64,000 bases of DNA from Hanleya hanleyi (GCA_036873755.1 JAVTVY010020419.1:17585-81584); one strand, 5' to 3'; positions 1 to 11,295 are shown, counted from the stretch's first letter. Translations and numbers: made by a program. The notes: generated from the letters alone by a model not told the origin.

Positions 1-129
1 CCTAATCCTTCAAAAGATATCACCAAATACACAAATTTGACTTAGATTAAATAGGTCAAAGTCAGCCATCTTCACCAGGCTCCTGACCCATTACCAGTTT
101 AATATCTTATATGAATTTAGAAAGCCTGG

Positions 130-500
130 CTAAGAAATCCTTCAAGAGATATTCTGTTAACAAGCAACATGAGCAAGATGGAGAGAGAGACAGATGGACG
201 GACGGACCAAGCAGATAATACCCTTTGGCCAAACTTGGCAGAGGGGTAAAAATCAATAGGCTTCTTTGCCATCACAATCCACATCGAGTCTGAACTGTAC
301 CTCGCTATAACATAGACAACAATTTTCAATATTTACTGTATTTTCGATCCCCGTAACCTATTGACCTTTTGACCTCAAAATGAATAGGGTTCCTCTTTGA
401 CCCATGGCTGAGGTACATCCAAAGTTTGGTACCAATCCATGACATGGAACTGGAGATATCGAATGGACAAGCAAAAGTTGATGGAGGGACGGAAATTGTG
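130..500. repeat. Dispersed repeat rich in GGACGGAC
   Basis: The stretch has a purine-rich run with GGACGGACGG near 190 and phrases such as TGACCTTTTGACCTCAAAATG near 360. It resembles a short interspersed repeat that I recall from many marine invertebrate genomes. It lies just past the last exon of the minus-strand lysine-rich gene. No coding potential is seen. The assignment rests on recognition, not on a second copy in this window. Confidence 0.45.
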
Positions 501-520
501 ATTGCAATATACAAACCTGT

Positions 521-3257
521 CTATTGACGAGTATATAAATGCTCACCTCGATCCTCTAGCTCTTGCCGATGAAGCCTGCGACGTGTTAGACTGCCAGAGA
601 CGACATTCACTGGGTGAATGATTTCATCAAATTCATCGGAGACGAAAAGATCAGTTTTCTTGATCTGCAAAGGCACATTTCTCCCACTGGTTTCCATGGC
701 AACTCCTTCAAAGTTCACCCGACCTGGAATATCAACTTCAGAAGTGGTATCCCCGATGCTGTTGCATTGTCTTTGATTCCTTCCATCCTCAATTCTATCC
801 TCATTCTCCAAGTTGTTTTCAAATTGTCTCTCATTACCTCTAATTGCCCGCAAATGTGCTTTATGCAACTGATCAGAGTTTGCATCCATAGTTTCTTCAA
901 GTTCACTACTAAGAGTATAACCTCGATGTTGCTTAGAAGTGTTAAATTGTTGCGATCGTTTCCGTTCACAGACGTCATTTGAAGATGAATCCATGATCAA
1001 TTTGTGACATTTTTTCATCTTTTTGTGTTCTTTCTTTGAGCCACAAGTATTAGAACAGTCACTCTGTGGTGAACATAATGAATCGACACTGTCCGACATT
1101 AATACATCCTGAACATGTTGACCGGGCTTCCGCTTTTTATGTTTTCTGTGCATTGGAGTTTGATTTGCATAGTTCCAGTCAAGTTCCTCATTGATTCTTT
1201 CTGGGGGGTATTCTTTCTTTCGTTTGTGCTTTTTCTTTGGGCTTTTAGAATTATTTTGGGGTGAAGACATAGTAGGTACATTGTCTGACATCAACAAACC
1301 TCCATCTTCAATCTGCTGTTTCCTCTTTCTACGTTTTGGACTATGGTCAAACTCAACAGTACCGTCTGCACATGTCCAGGTAAATTCCTGATCAGATTTT
1401 TTGACTTTTTTATGCTTTTTCTTTGTGCTTTCTGACATTGATACATTATCAACCTCAGAATGGTGCTTCCGCTTTTTATATTTTCTGTGTACTGGAGTTT
1501 GGCTGTGGTCAGTTTCTTCATCAATGCATTTTAGTGGGATTTCAGTTCGCTTTTTATCACATTTGTGCATTTTCTTCTTTGACCTTTCAGAATGCCCACT
1601 ACTCTGCGGTGAAGATGCAGTTGTGGTACTGACACGGTCTGAAATTGAGACATCTTCAACTTCAGAATGGATTTTATCTTTTTTGTCTTTTCTGCGTGTA
1701 TGAATTGGGTTGCTGCCAATTTCCTCATCAACATGTTCCTGAGGGAATTCATTCCACGATTTGTGTTTTTTCTTCAAGCTAAATTCACATGAACTACTTG
1801 GGGGTGAAGAAAAAGCACCGACACCCTCTGACTTTGATACATGTACATCTTCAACATGAGAATATTGTTTGTCTCTTTTATGTTTTCTGTTATGTCTGTC
1901 TGCTTGAATTTGGTCACTGTCAGTTTCTTCTTTTACACCAATACTTTCCAGCAGACAGTTCTCCTTCCGTTTTTGTTTTTTCTTCTTCGAGTTCCCAAGA
2001 CAAGTACTCTGGGATGAAGACAAAGAACTGCAGACCATGTCTGAGGTCACTGGTTTATTTCTAGGTTCATCAAATGATATGATAGAATGGTCTTTCCTCT
2101 TTTTACGCTTGCGGTGTTCTGGAAATCGGACACATTCTTCTTGAACATGGTGGGAAACACATGGATTCCGGAGATTAATGTTTTCGTGCTTTACAGCAAT
2201 GTTTTCCTCTACATCACTGGTAGCGAGATTTTCCGTTTCATTTTCCGGATTATGGTCAAACTCAACAATACTGTCTGCACATTTCCAGGTAAATTCCTGA
2301 TCGGATTTTTTGACTATTTTATGCTTTTTCTTTGTGCTTGTATAGTCACTCTGTGGTGTTATCCTGTCTGACATTGATACATTATCAACCTCAGAATGGT
2401 GCTCCCGCTTTTTATGTTTTCTGTGTACTGGAGTTTGGCTGTGGTCAGTTTCTTCATCAATGCATTCTAGCGGGATTTCTTTTCGCTTTTTGTCACGTTT
2501 GTGTATTTTCTTCTTTGACCTTTCAGAATGACCACTACTCTGCGGGGAAGATGAAGTTGTGGTACTGACATCATCTGAAATTGACACATCTTCAACTTCA
2601 GAATGGATTTTATCTTTTTTGTGTTTTCTGCGCGTATGAATTGGGTTGCTGCCAATTTCTTCATCAATACGTCCCTGAGGGAATTCATTCCACGGTTTGT
2701 GTTTTTTCTTCAAGCTAAATTCACATGAACTACTCGGGGGTGAAGAAAAAGCACCGACACCCTCTGACTTTGATACATGTACATCTTCAACATGAGAATA
2801 CTGTTTGTCTCTTTTATGTTTTCTGTTATGTCTGTGTGCTTGAATTTGGTCACTGTCAATTTCTTCTTTTACACCAATACTATCCATCAGACAGTTCTCC
2901 TTCCGTTTTTGTTTTTTCTTCTTCGAGTTCCCAAGACAAGCACTCTGGGATGAAGACAAAGAACTGCAGACCATGTCTGATGTCACTGGTTTATTTCTAG
3001 GTTCATCAAATGATATGATAGAATGGCCTTTCCTCTTTTTACGCTTGCGGTGTTCTGGAAATCGGACACATTCTTCTTGAACATGGTGGGAACACATGGA
3101 TTCCGGAGATTAATGTTTTCGTGCCTTACAGAAATGTTTTCCTCTGCATCACTGGTAGCGAGATTTTCCGTTTCATGCGTAGACTTTTTGCTCCTCTTTC
3201 GTTGCTGGTGCCCCGATTCATGCCTATGCTTATCATATCCAACGGTCTGTTCATTTC
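521..3257 (-). CDS. Lysine-rich repeat protein, main exon
   Basis: A long open exon on the minus strand, 858 codons from the ATG at 3097 to the TAG at 521. It probably starts further upstream at an acceptor (T-run plus CAG, exon from 3257). The protein is hydrophilic, full of KKKHK, RKKRK and SSPQS blocks, and should be nuclear or nucleolar from its basic clusters. It contains two tandem copies of a unit of about 312 residues, each built from smaller units of roughly 50 residues ending in V-D-V-x-M-S-D. The C-terminal part is acidic and not repeated. The upstream reading frame from 3257 joins the ATG frame only if one base is restored near 3090, where the first unit has one A less than the second. 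That could be a real frameshift or an assembly error. A strong donor (AG|GTGAGC after 547) suggests the coding sequence may continue in a further exon. I do not recognise the family. Confidence 0.7.
1335..3180 (-). repeat. 936-bp in-frame tandem duplication inside an exon
   Basis: Two copies of a 936-bp unit lie head to tail, roughly 2245-3180 and 1335-2244. The landmark at 3023 recurs at 2087. The period is 312 codons, so the duplication preserves the frame and doubles the lysine-rich region. The copies are highly similar, which points to a recent event or ongoing homogenisation. Confidence 0.9.
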
Positions 3258-3350
3258 CTGGAAAAAAAAGTAGATCATCTTCATTGTCTATTGGTCATGT
3301 TAGTGTTTTGACGATGGACCTTGGCGTTTGATTTGCATGATTAGGGTTAC

Positions 3351-3621
3351 TTTGATTTTCCTTTTCAGCCATACATTGATCACGCTCAACAGGTTTCACT
3401 ATGGACTGCAGACAAGTAGTCCTATCATTGATAGGCGCATTCTTCTTTTCCTTTGTTCCCATTTTCTTAAGAATTCCGTTGAAAGTTTTAGATGTACAAT
3501 TGGAATCCAATTTGATGACAACTTTGAAGATGTAGTCTTGGTCAATCAAAGCCATTCGTTCTGGCTGCCTGACGGGTCCACAAGACCTCCTTGTACATAT
3601 TGTAGCGTCCACAATCAACCT
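3351..3621 (-). CDS. Upstream exon of the lysine-rich protein gene
   Basis: An open stretch on the minus strand with no good ATG. It is bounded by an acceptor (TTTATTTAG before 3621) and a donor (GTAACC from 3350). It ends in phase 1 and the exon at 3257 starts with two bases that complete the codon, so the two exons fit across a 93-bp intron (3258-3350). The peptide begins RLIVDATICTRRSCGPVRQP and includes the phrase DQDYIFKVVIKLD. It looks like a folded segment, unlike the low-complexity downstream exon. I do not recognise the domain. The gene's first exon is not identified and may lie further upstream (coordinates above 3.6 kb). Confidence 0.55.
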
Positions 3622-3963
3622 CTAAATAAACTCTTATGATTGACTGTATTTCAATCCTTATTTTCTCCACAGGCCAGAATAATTCTGTTTTTTTTTTTGG
3701 AGAATTTGAATTGACCCATCAAGTGCTTCAAAACTGGGAATGATCAAATGATGCATTCTGAATTATCCCATGATGCATTATGAATTATCCCATGATACAC
3801 TTTTGTTCGTGAAGAGATTCGAGGAAGTCATTGACACATTATGTATTCCACTGTGTAATGACTATAATTCAGAGGAGTTGCAGAGAAAACCAAATTGAAA
3901 TTAATAAGTCATCAATCTATACAGTTATAAAAACCAGTTGTTCCACAGATTAGTTTAACATAA
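3622..3963. other. Non-coding spacer
   Basis: No gene is seen. A short phrase around CCATGATGCATTATGAATTA is tandemly repeated near 3740-3800, and there is a T-run near 3690. Confidence 0.6.
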
Positions 3964-4508
3964 ACTAAGATAAATGTAACTCCGAAGATTGAAGTCATGG
4001 CGGTACGTGATATGATACTATATTTCGGCTATAATTTATGCCATCAGCAGGATCATATGAGCACCTGGGGCTACCTGATAGACTACCAAACAGACAGCAC
4101 GGTGTTTTTGAGCTTACCGCCGATTTGTTAATACCAGATGTTAAAATAATAGCCTATGCTAAACATTGGGACGAATTGTTATTCAAAGAAGCCCTAGCTA
4201 TTAAATCCAGATCTCCTGAGTTAAATCACGGATTAAAAGCCTCAAAAGACCTTATTGTCTTTGAGTGAACTTACCTGAGCACATATCAGTCCTGACTCTT
4301 TGTATTGTGTCCTCATTGGTCAATTTGTATACTTTTCTTTTTGTCATACTATTGTTTGTTATACTATTGTTTTCACACTGTATATATATATTCTGTATGC
4401 AACAGGTGCTCATACGATCCTGATGATGGCATAAATTATAGCCGAAATATAGTATCATATCACGTACCACCATGACTTCAATCTTCGGAGTTACATTTAT
4501 CTTAGTCT
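3964..4508. mobile_element. Fold-back element with Penelope-like remnant
   Basis: Inverted repeats of about 105 bp with only a few mismatches flank this segment: 3964-4068 and 4405-4508. Both arms contain GATATGATACTATATTTCGG or its complement. The interior carries a coding remnant that looks like the C-terminal part of a Penelope-like retroelement. Penelope-like elements often carry inverted or rearranged terminal repeats, which would explain the arrangement. A fold-back or MITE that captured a fragment is the alternative. Confidence 0.7.
4038..4268 (+). pseudogene. C-terminal fragment of a Penelope-like protein
   Basis: A 76-codon open frame. The reading starts inside the left inverted repeat and includes AYAKHWDELLFKEALAIKSR followed by a short L-N-H-G-L-K-A-S-K ending. 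This matches my recollection of the end of the GIY-YIG endonuclease region in Penelope-like elements, where a tryptophan-rich helix precedes an asparagine-containing tail. The GIY-YIG motif itself is not present, so this is a truncated fragment. No start codon of its own is expected. Confidence 0.45.
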
Positions 4509-4913
4509 ATACAGTTATGATGAGGTCATTCAGATCTCTTGCATGCATGGTCAAATTCGATTTAAACTTTGCGTGAAGGTTCAATCTTTTAGAGCGTGAT
4601 GAAGCAAGGCATCTCTCAGAGACTTAGTCCCAGCTTGAAGACCTCCAGGAATGCGCTGCTAGGCACCCCAACCACAGTTTAACTTAAGTTTAATTTAAGA
4701 AACACTCAAAAAATCATACTATTTTTTTTTTAAATATAATTTATTAATATATTTTGTGCCAAATTGTTCGCATCACATTTGTTAAAATTCTCCTTTACAT
4801 ATATTTGTCCGATATTCTCCAATCAAAATATTTAGTTGTGGGCTCGTGTCCACTTTTGGAGTAAGCCCACTGGCATGACTGGACTCCTGTCCAGAAGGGC
4901 TAAAAGCAACCTA
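4509..4913. other. Non-coding spacer
   Basis: AT-rich sequence without a gene or recognisable repeat. Confidence 0.5.
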
Positions 4914-5790
4914 TAAGATAAGATAAGATAAGATAATTTTATTTAACGTCGATATTGAGAACAATACAACATTAGTCCACCAGGGACTAGTATAATCGAC
5001 GACCATAATTAAAATTTTAACATTAACATTAAAAATACATATATACAAGTAGCACATACGCGAAGCATCATGCCTTCGACGTTTCATATAAGCCTAATTT
5101 TAATAAAAGCATAAGACCCCAGAAGAAATAAACTTATGGTGGCTTTATATAAATGAAAAAAAAATAGAAAAAAAATAAAAAAAAATAAAATAAATAAGAA
5201 GAAAAAAAAAAGTAGATTTAAATAAGCTTTGAAAATGCGGAAAGGGAGTGTGCCTTTCGCTGGCTGTCTGATAAGGCGTTCCATGCCTTTGTTCCCTTGT
5301 ATGTAAAGGAGTTCAAGCCATATCTGGTAGTTTTTACAGATGGCACATCGAGTATATCGACACCTCGCAGCAGATAGGGAGATTTTTGTTTTGTGAAAAG
5401 ATCACGGATATATGGCGGATTTAGATTGTTTAAAGATTTATACATCTCCTTTAACAGACAGGTCTCATACATTTTACTCATCGAGGGAGTATTGGCCATA
5501 TCTAACAAAAAGTTATAACTTGATTTGTAATCGTCAAAGACAATTCGCAAGGCTCTTTCAAGGAGTTTTTCGATTTTGTGCATTTGTGTTTTCGAATTTC
5601 CAAGCCATATCAAGGGGGAATAATTTAAATGAGAATGAACGAAACAGCGAAAAGCAGTGAGTTTTGTATTAAAATTTAAATACGGAGATATTCTTCTCAA
5701 TGCGTTTATTTGGCGACCGGTCTTACGACAAACGTCAGATGACCCAAACGTAACCATCTGGGTCATCTATACGCGGTAAGACTGATCCTG
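4914..5790 (-). mobile_element. 5'-truncated LINE with (TTATC)n tail
   Basis: On the minus strand this holds the last part of a LINE reverse-transcriptase ORF, an A-rich 3' region, and at 4914-4936 a short TTATC tandem repeat that forms the typical 3' tail of CR1- or L2-like LINEs. The 5' end stops near 5790 in the middle of the ORF, as usual for abortive target-primed reverse transcription. Confidence 0.75.
5218..5766 (-). pseudogene. LINE ORF2 C-terminal fragment (CR1/L2-like)
   Basis: 182 codons. The sequence has the post-RT region of CR1/L2/Jockey-type ORF2: a block starting near RRISPYLNFNTKL, then HSHLNYSPLIW, a block around I-E-K-L-L-E-R-A-L-R-I-V, and a C-terminal W-N-A-L-S-D-S-Q-R near the end. 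The catalytic YADD box and the endonuclease are absent because the copy is 5'-truncated. It differs in sequence from the LINE at 19.8-35.5 kb and so belongs to another family. It is non-functional. Confidence 0.8.
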
Positions 5791-6162
5791 GGATCGTGTG
5801 TATCCATGTTCAGCCTACTTTCGGCAACTGCAAGAGGGAATTTCCAGAAATCAATAACACGTGACTTCATCAGCCAATCAGCTAAAGTCTACCGACGTAA
5901 CTCCAACATAACCTGCCATTTTTGAGTCATGTGATGTCCTACTTGTTCAAAATTACAGATCTACCACACTCTTGGATGATACGAAAGTTATTCATACCTA
6001 TATGTTTTGTAAGCCCAGGCAATATCTGTTTTCGAAGTTTAATTGTAAAATTAATTGTGCACATGATAAGATTCTTGTACTGAGCATCCCATTTGGGACA
6101 GAGTACAAAGTCAAAACACATAAAAAGTAGAACAAATAAGAAAGTAAACAAACCAACAGTAC
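5791..6162. other. Non-coding spacer
   Basis: No gene or clear repeat seen between the LINE fragment and the PHD-carrying element. Confidence 0.5.
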
Positions 6163-6229
6163 CCGAAGTGCTCCCGCCGTCACTCAGACCAGTCCGTCAC
6201 TGAGACCAATCCGTCACACAGACCAATGC
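6163..6229 (+). repeat. Left terminal inverted repeat
   Basis: Pairs with 9460-9525 on the other strand with only a few differences. It contains tandem sub-repeats of GTCACTGAGACCAATCC type. Confidence 0.85.
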
Positions 6230-6946
6230 GGCAGTGATCAAGGCATCGCCGCGACTAAGTGCTCTATGGCACAGCGAGGAGCGGCGATTATCCTAGCTAC
6301 CCAAGCTATTATCTTAGCAGGGGACAGTCTACACGCACGCTAGAGTATATTATTATATAAAATTACAGTATTTTATATTAAAAAAAATTCAAACAGGACG
6401 TAGCGAAAATTGGACCCTCCATGATGTTCAGCATTGTAAAATTTCGTAATTACGGTACTTTAATATTAGACTTTGATTAAATTTTAGCTTTTATTATATA
6501 AAGATATAGCATGGCATGGGAAAATGCTAAAATATGGGACCCAGTTACTGGTTTAGATCTATGAAATATACTGATATAGGCGTGATTGAAAATATATAAA
6601 AAATGTCTTCCAAATTGTTGAATTATATGAGATATTATATACTGGTTTATACAAATAGTACATCATAATAGTTTAGATAAAATAAATAAAAATAATTAAA
6701 ATATAATTGGTCTATATAAACAATAACTCGTTTAGATATAAATAAAATTACAGAAGAATGCCTAATTAAAAATAATAAGAAAATTTATTCCTTAGCTATT
6801 GAATGTAATCATTCAAAATATAACTGGTTAAACGTAAAAAAAAAAGTACTGATTAAAAATATTCAGAAAAATACCGAAATTAATTATTTAGTATATAAAG
6901 CTGGTACCTCACTGATTTCAACAATCATACATGTAATTAACATAAA

Positions 6947-7841
6947 ATCCATTGTATTTATTAAATAATTAATATACAGACATTCCCTGTACTCTATTGA
7001 TTTTAATAATTTCTGTTGGTACAGGTAGATCTATAAAAAGAAGGAAAAAAACATCCATTGTATTTATTTATCTGTTCTTCACACTCACACTGTTCTTCAC
7101 ACTTCACACTCTGTTCTTCACACTCATGTTTATTTCCATCTACATGGCCATTACGATGCAATGACTACCAACCCTGCAGTGGATAACCCTGTTTTTAAGC
7201 GATGGGTTATTCACCGCCAGAAATTGGTGTCACTGGATCGTGAATGTGCCAAGAAGGTTGCCGGGAGGAAGAGGGCCAAACCTGACCAAGCTGCCACCAA
7301 GCCACCTGCAAAACGCCGAAAGAAGACCAAGGCCTTCATTGACCTGAGTCTTTTGGAAAGACAGAAGAAGATGTTGTCCTGGCTGCTGGATGCACCGCTT
7401 GTCAACCGAGTTCTAGACGGCTTGTTGGTTGAGGAGACAGAGGTGGAAACCATGCCAGATGCCATTCCCAACAAGCTGCTAGATGACACGGTTGACCTTG
7501 GAGAGGTTCGCCACTTCTTCAGTGATGATGCCTGGACCGCCCTAGAACATCTTATGGAGGTCAAGAAGAGACAAGCGAGGTGGGCCTGTCAGACATGTTC
7601 CTGCCCTCTAGAAGATGGACAGTCCAGTGTAGCATGTGACTGTTGCCTGGAGTGGTACCACCAGCAGTGTTGTGGTTTTGAGAGAGCCCCCCGTTCCAAG
7701 AAGTGGTTTTGTATTAGTTGCTTGTAAATTTAGTTTTGTTTAATTGAGTTATTCTAACATTAATCCATTGTATTTATTAAATAATTAATATACCGTACAG
7801 ACATTCCCTGGTACTCTATTGATTTTAATATTTTCTGTTGG
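6947..7841. repeat. Direct repeats of about 75 bp flanking the PHD gene
   Basis: The block at 6947-7020 recurs at 7761-7841, in the same orientation and nearly identical apart from two short insertions. Both contain ACTCTATTGATTTTAAT and ATTAAATAATTAATATA. They bracket the PHD-finger gene on both sides like the ends of a cassette. Confidence 0.85.
7161..7727 (+). CDS. Small basic PHD-finger protein
   Basis: A complete 188-codon frame from ATG to TAA. The N-terminal third has basic clusters (around residues 34-57, with KRAKP and KRRKK) that should act as nuclear localisation signals. The C-terminal 50 residues form a PHD-type zinc finger starting near residue 143: W-A-C-x2-C, then V-A-C-D-x-C-L-E-W-Y-H-x2-C and a final W-F-C-x2-C. 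PHD fingers usually read histone H3 tails, so the product may tether something to chromatin. The frame is intact and GC-richer than its AT-rich flanks, which suggests selection on the protein or recent acquisition. It sits inside an inverted-repeat element and between direct repeats. CTTCACACT repeats precede it. No function beyond zinc and chromatin binding can be assigned. Confidence 0.75.
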   Translation: MTTNPAVDNPVFKRWVIHRQKLVSLDRECAKKVAGRKRAKPDQAATKPPAKRRKKTKAFIDLSLLERQKKMLSWLLDAPLVNRVLDGLLVEETEVETMPDAIPNKLLDDTVDLGEVRHFFSDDAWTALEHLMEVKKRQARWACQTCSCPLEDGQSSVACDCCLEWYHQQCCGFERAPRSKKWFCISCL

Positions 7842-9459
7842 TTTTGAACCAACCTGGATAACCAAGGTAAAAACACACTTAGCCATTTCTCAAGTGACAG
7901 TTCATTTAAGAGGTAAGGATTGTTGTTTTTGTTCTGATCCTTTAAAAACGCAATGGCTAATACACACATCTGTATTAATACAACTGTAACACAGACAGAC
8001 ATGCTTTTGTGATACTGTTTTTACAAGCTTTTCATTGATATTGTTTTAATAAGAACTGCATGTCTAGACATTGATTTTCATTAAAAATAAATTTCTACAT
8101 TTAGATTTTAAGAATGTGAAGCTAATATTAAATGTTAATTTTATTATTCAGGATACAAGATAACTGAATGTCCCCAACTTTGTCCTGGTTATAAAGACAC
8201 CGATCGGTTGAGATGCCATTTTCCACTGTGCTTTCTTTGTTATTCTTTATTTGTAAATATTATTGTATTTCGTAGTGCTGTATATCATCAATAATATAAT
8301 GAATTTATTCACTTAGCTTCGATTTGAAATATATGTGGTTTTGTACTAGTGCTAGTTGCTTGTAACTCTTGCACAATATGAAATGTTCAAATTTAGTGGT
8401 CTATTTAATTTATGACAGCTTCAGAAGCTGTACATAAATCTAAATATAATAGATATCAACCATCGTGCCATTTTTTCTCTTTTTTTGTGAATATTAATGT
8501 ACTTCATCAATATTTTTTGCTAGTTGAAATCATTTCAAGTGCTGGTTAATTAAAATATTTAGATTTATTAGTGTTGTTTGAAATATATTGTTTCCTGTAT
8601 TGCTTGTTCTGAATGTGAATTCAGAGAAAAATAATAGTTTTATGACAGGATATTGATTCATTTGCCGATAGCTAAAATACTAATTCATTCACTCTGTATT
8701 ACTGTTGATATGAGATACAATTACAGGGATTCATACGAGTCGAATATTTGAGTATTTTTCTACTCAAATGAGTGGATTCAGTTTTTGGTATTTTCTTGAA
8801 TTCGAGTATTTCTTCAAACTTACTACCATTCTCAATGATTTTATATTGTTTTATTTAATATTTATTAGTTTTCGTCAAATTTCGAAGGTCTGAATAGAGT
8901 TTTCAAATAAATATTACCCCTGATTACCAGTTGTAAAAAGTTACTTGTATGAATCTCTGAATTATTTATGTATGTCCTAATTATTTTGTAGTTGTAAATA
9001 TTTTGCCCAATAAAAAGATTTAGTGCTCCATTTAAAAAGCATTGAGATAGCATTAGGTTGCATCAAACAAAATTGCCTTCCTGTGAATTAAATAAAATTA
9101 GTGTAGTTTGTCATATTTGTATTGTTCAGTGTCCTTTTTGTAGGTAGGCCTAATTATTTTTTATTATATGATAGTAAAAAAAATTACATAATAGCTTGCA
9201 TTCTGTAGAAAACGGCAGTTACCTCCCCTTAAAGCTGACACAATGGTGGCCGTCTTCGCGAGTCCTGCTCGTGCAAGCAAAACTTTATTAACATGATTCA
9301 ATTAATCGATTTACCCCCCCACAGAGCCACTAACGACCTATTACCAGTTGGGCAGAGCTCCCTAACCGGACCCTGATAGATTGTTTAGGACGATGGCCGT
9401 CAGTCGTTACGCACCGGCGAGCACAGCTTTTCAACCCCCTGCTATCCCCAGCATAAACA
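7842..9459. other. AT-rich non-coding interior of the PHD element
   Basis: Long AT-rich sequence with no frame of note. A segment near 9230-9450 just inside the right end is GC-richer. Confidence 0.5.
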
Positions 9460-9525
9460 GCATTGGTCTGTGTGACGGATTGGTCTCAGTGACGGATTGG
9501 TCTCAGTGACGGCGGAGCACTTCGG
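9460..9525 (-). repeat. Right terminal inverted repeat
   Basis: Reverse complement of 6163-6229, with the same tandem sub-repeat structure. Confidence 0.85.
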
Positions 9526-10614
9526 CCCCTTATCAAACAAACAGGTGCAACGTTTCCGTTTTCGCTCCCAGAAATCCACTAGGCCAGAGGTCAGTTTTCG
9601 CAGCTAAAGTGAGTTCTGATGGGGCTAGAATAGATTGACGATTCGCAAGCCATGTTATGGATGACGAAGTGCACGCAAATGGGGTAAAGGGCTCCTGTCC
9701 TATTGGCCTACTGTCCTTAAGGGCTCCTGTCCTGGACCCATTTATCACAGGTGTTACAATAGAAAATCACATGGTGCTACATTCCCGAAATGCTGTTTGT
9801 TCTCTTATGCTTGATACTTTGTTGATAAACAACTGAACAACAACAACAATAACGAGACTCAGTGACAGTGATCTGTCATTTTGTTCAACTCGCATGACAC
9901 AACAACAAAATAAAGAAATAGAAAATAGATAGCATAGTCTTTTTACCATCGTGCAATTTCGTGTGATGATTCAGTTTCAAGAGATCAAACTACGCTTCAT
10001 CAAAATGAACAGATGCCACAAGCTGCAAGAACTGAATTCGCGCGAATGTGCTGACCGGAAGTGGGCGTGTGACACGGAAATTGCAGTGCACGATGGTTAT
10101 TTTCATTCGAAGGTCAAGGTCGTCAGCATGGAGGGAAGCTGGAAAGGTGGGAATATTGTTTGTCTTGTTCAATGCGATTTTTTGCTCTGACAGCGCTTTG
10201 TGGTGTTCTACCAATTATGACAGCTTGAATGCTTCTTTAGTAAAGTATTGGTTTAATAACCCCAATCATCGTTATAACCAAATTATACGATCAGTTGAAT
10301 GTAGAGACATTGCCATTCAGCCCTTTGGCATATTATCTGAAATCATGAAATGTCAGATTTTTTTTTTCGTTTCAAATTGAGTGACAGTGTTGCAACTGGC
10401 AACCCGCTAAACCTATGCCACACTTATCACTCAATTTACTATATTTTCGACGCTGGAAGTTGTTATTATGCAGTGTGAATTGAAATCGCCTTGGTCTGTG
10501 TGGGAAATTTACGACTTCGACATTTAATTGGTAAATATCCTAGTAATTGTCCAAAATTTAAATTTTGGGCAATCCAAAACCCTCTTGAGTCCAACAGGCA
10601 GCCCCACCGAGTTC
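9526..10614. other. Non-coding spacer
   Basis: Several short open frames, none with recognisable features. A CAACAACAA microsatellite lies near 9835-9850. Confidence 0.5.
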
Positions 10615-11283
10615 ATGACATTATCCCCTACTGACAGTTTCCCCAGCGACATTTTCCCCACCAACAATTTCCCCCACGACAGTATCCCCACACAACATTT
10701 TCCCCACTCTAATATTACGTGCTGTAATAATTACCATCTGCCGACAATCACAGTCGCGGTCATTTCCCCACCTTGATTTTTTTTTAAGTTTGCACTTAAT
10801 TTGATATTTGATATTGTTATTATTTGATCACTTCATCAACACTGCCGATATTTTCCGATAGATTACTAGACATTCGAATTTGAATTGAAAATATTTAATT
10901 CATAACGATTTAGACAGAACTGAACTTTAAATTAAAAATGTTTAATTCATAACGATTTAGACAAAACTGAACTTTCAAACAATACATTATAAAAAAACAA
11001 TGTACTCAAAAGTATTGATTTTTCACTTTATAGGCACAGAATATCTATAGCCTTGCCGGAAATTGACGAAATAACTCGATAGTTTATTGGAATTCAAATA
11101 TGATGCTGTCGGTAGGCCTACATAAGACCGTGCCAAGAAATAAATAACAGCCAGAAAACAAATCATAATTATTACAGCACGTAATATTAGGGTGGGGAAA
11201 ATGTCACCTGGGGAAAATGTTGTGTGGGATACTGTCGTGGGGGAAAATGTCGGTGGGGAAACTGTCGTTGGGGGATAATGTCG
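10615..11283. mobile_element. Fold-back element with repeat-structured arms
   Basis: Arms of about 115-125 bp (10615-10741 and 11168-11283) are inverted copies. Each arm is a run of degenerate units of 14-17 bp of the form GACATTTTCCCCA, and the right arm has one extra unit. The arms end in AATATTACGTGCTGTAATAAT. The interior (about 430 bp) is AT-rich and includes a 44-bp tandem duplication at 10893-10978. There is no coding sequence. Arms built of internal tandem repeats are typical of fold-back or Galileo-like elements. Confidence 0.75.
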
Positions 11284-11295
11284 GTACCCCAGCCA

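Larger units (their letters stand above)
6163..9525. mobile_element. Inverted-repeat element carrying a PHD-finger gene
   Basis: Terminal inverted repeats of about 66 bp (6163-6229 and 9460-9525) begin CCGAAGTGCTC. Each arm contains three tandem units of about 20 bp built around GTCACTGAGACCAATCC. The inside is strongly AT-rich except for one GC-richer gene at 7161-7727. No transposase-like frame is visible, so the element is probably non-autonomous or has lost its transposase. I see no convincing target-site duplication at the ends and cannot name the superfamily. Confidence 0.75.

Noticed and set aside
614..2568. Several plus-strand frames over the lysine-rich exon
   Set aside because: They are shadows on the opposite strand and duplicate with the 936-bp repeat.
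5084..5284. A hydrophobic minus-strand frame
   Set aside because: It is the A-rich 3' region of the truncated LINE read as poly-F/L. Low complexity.
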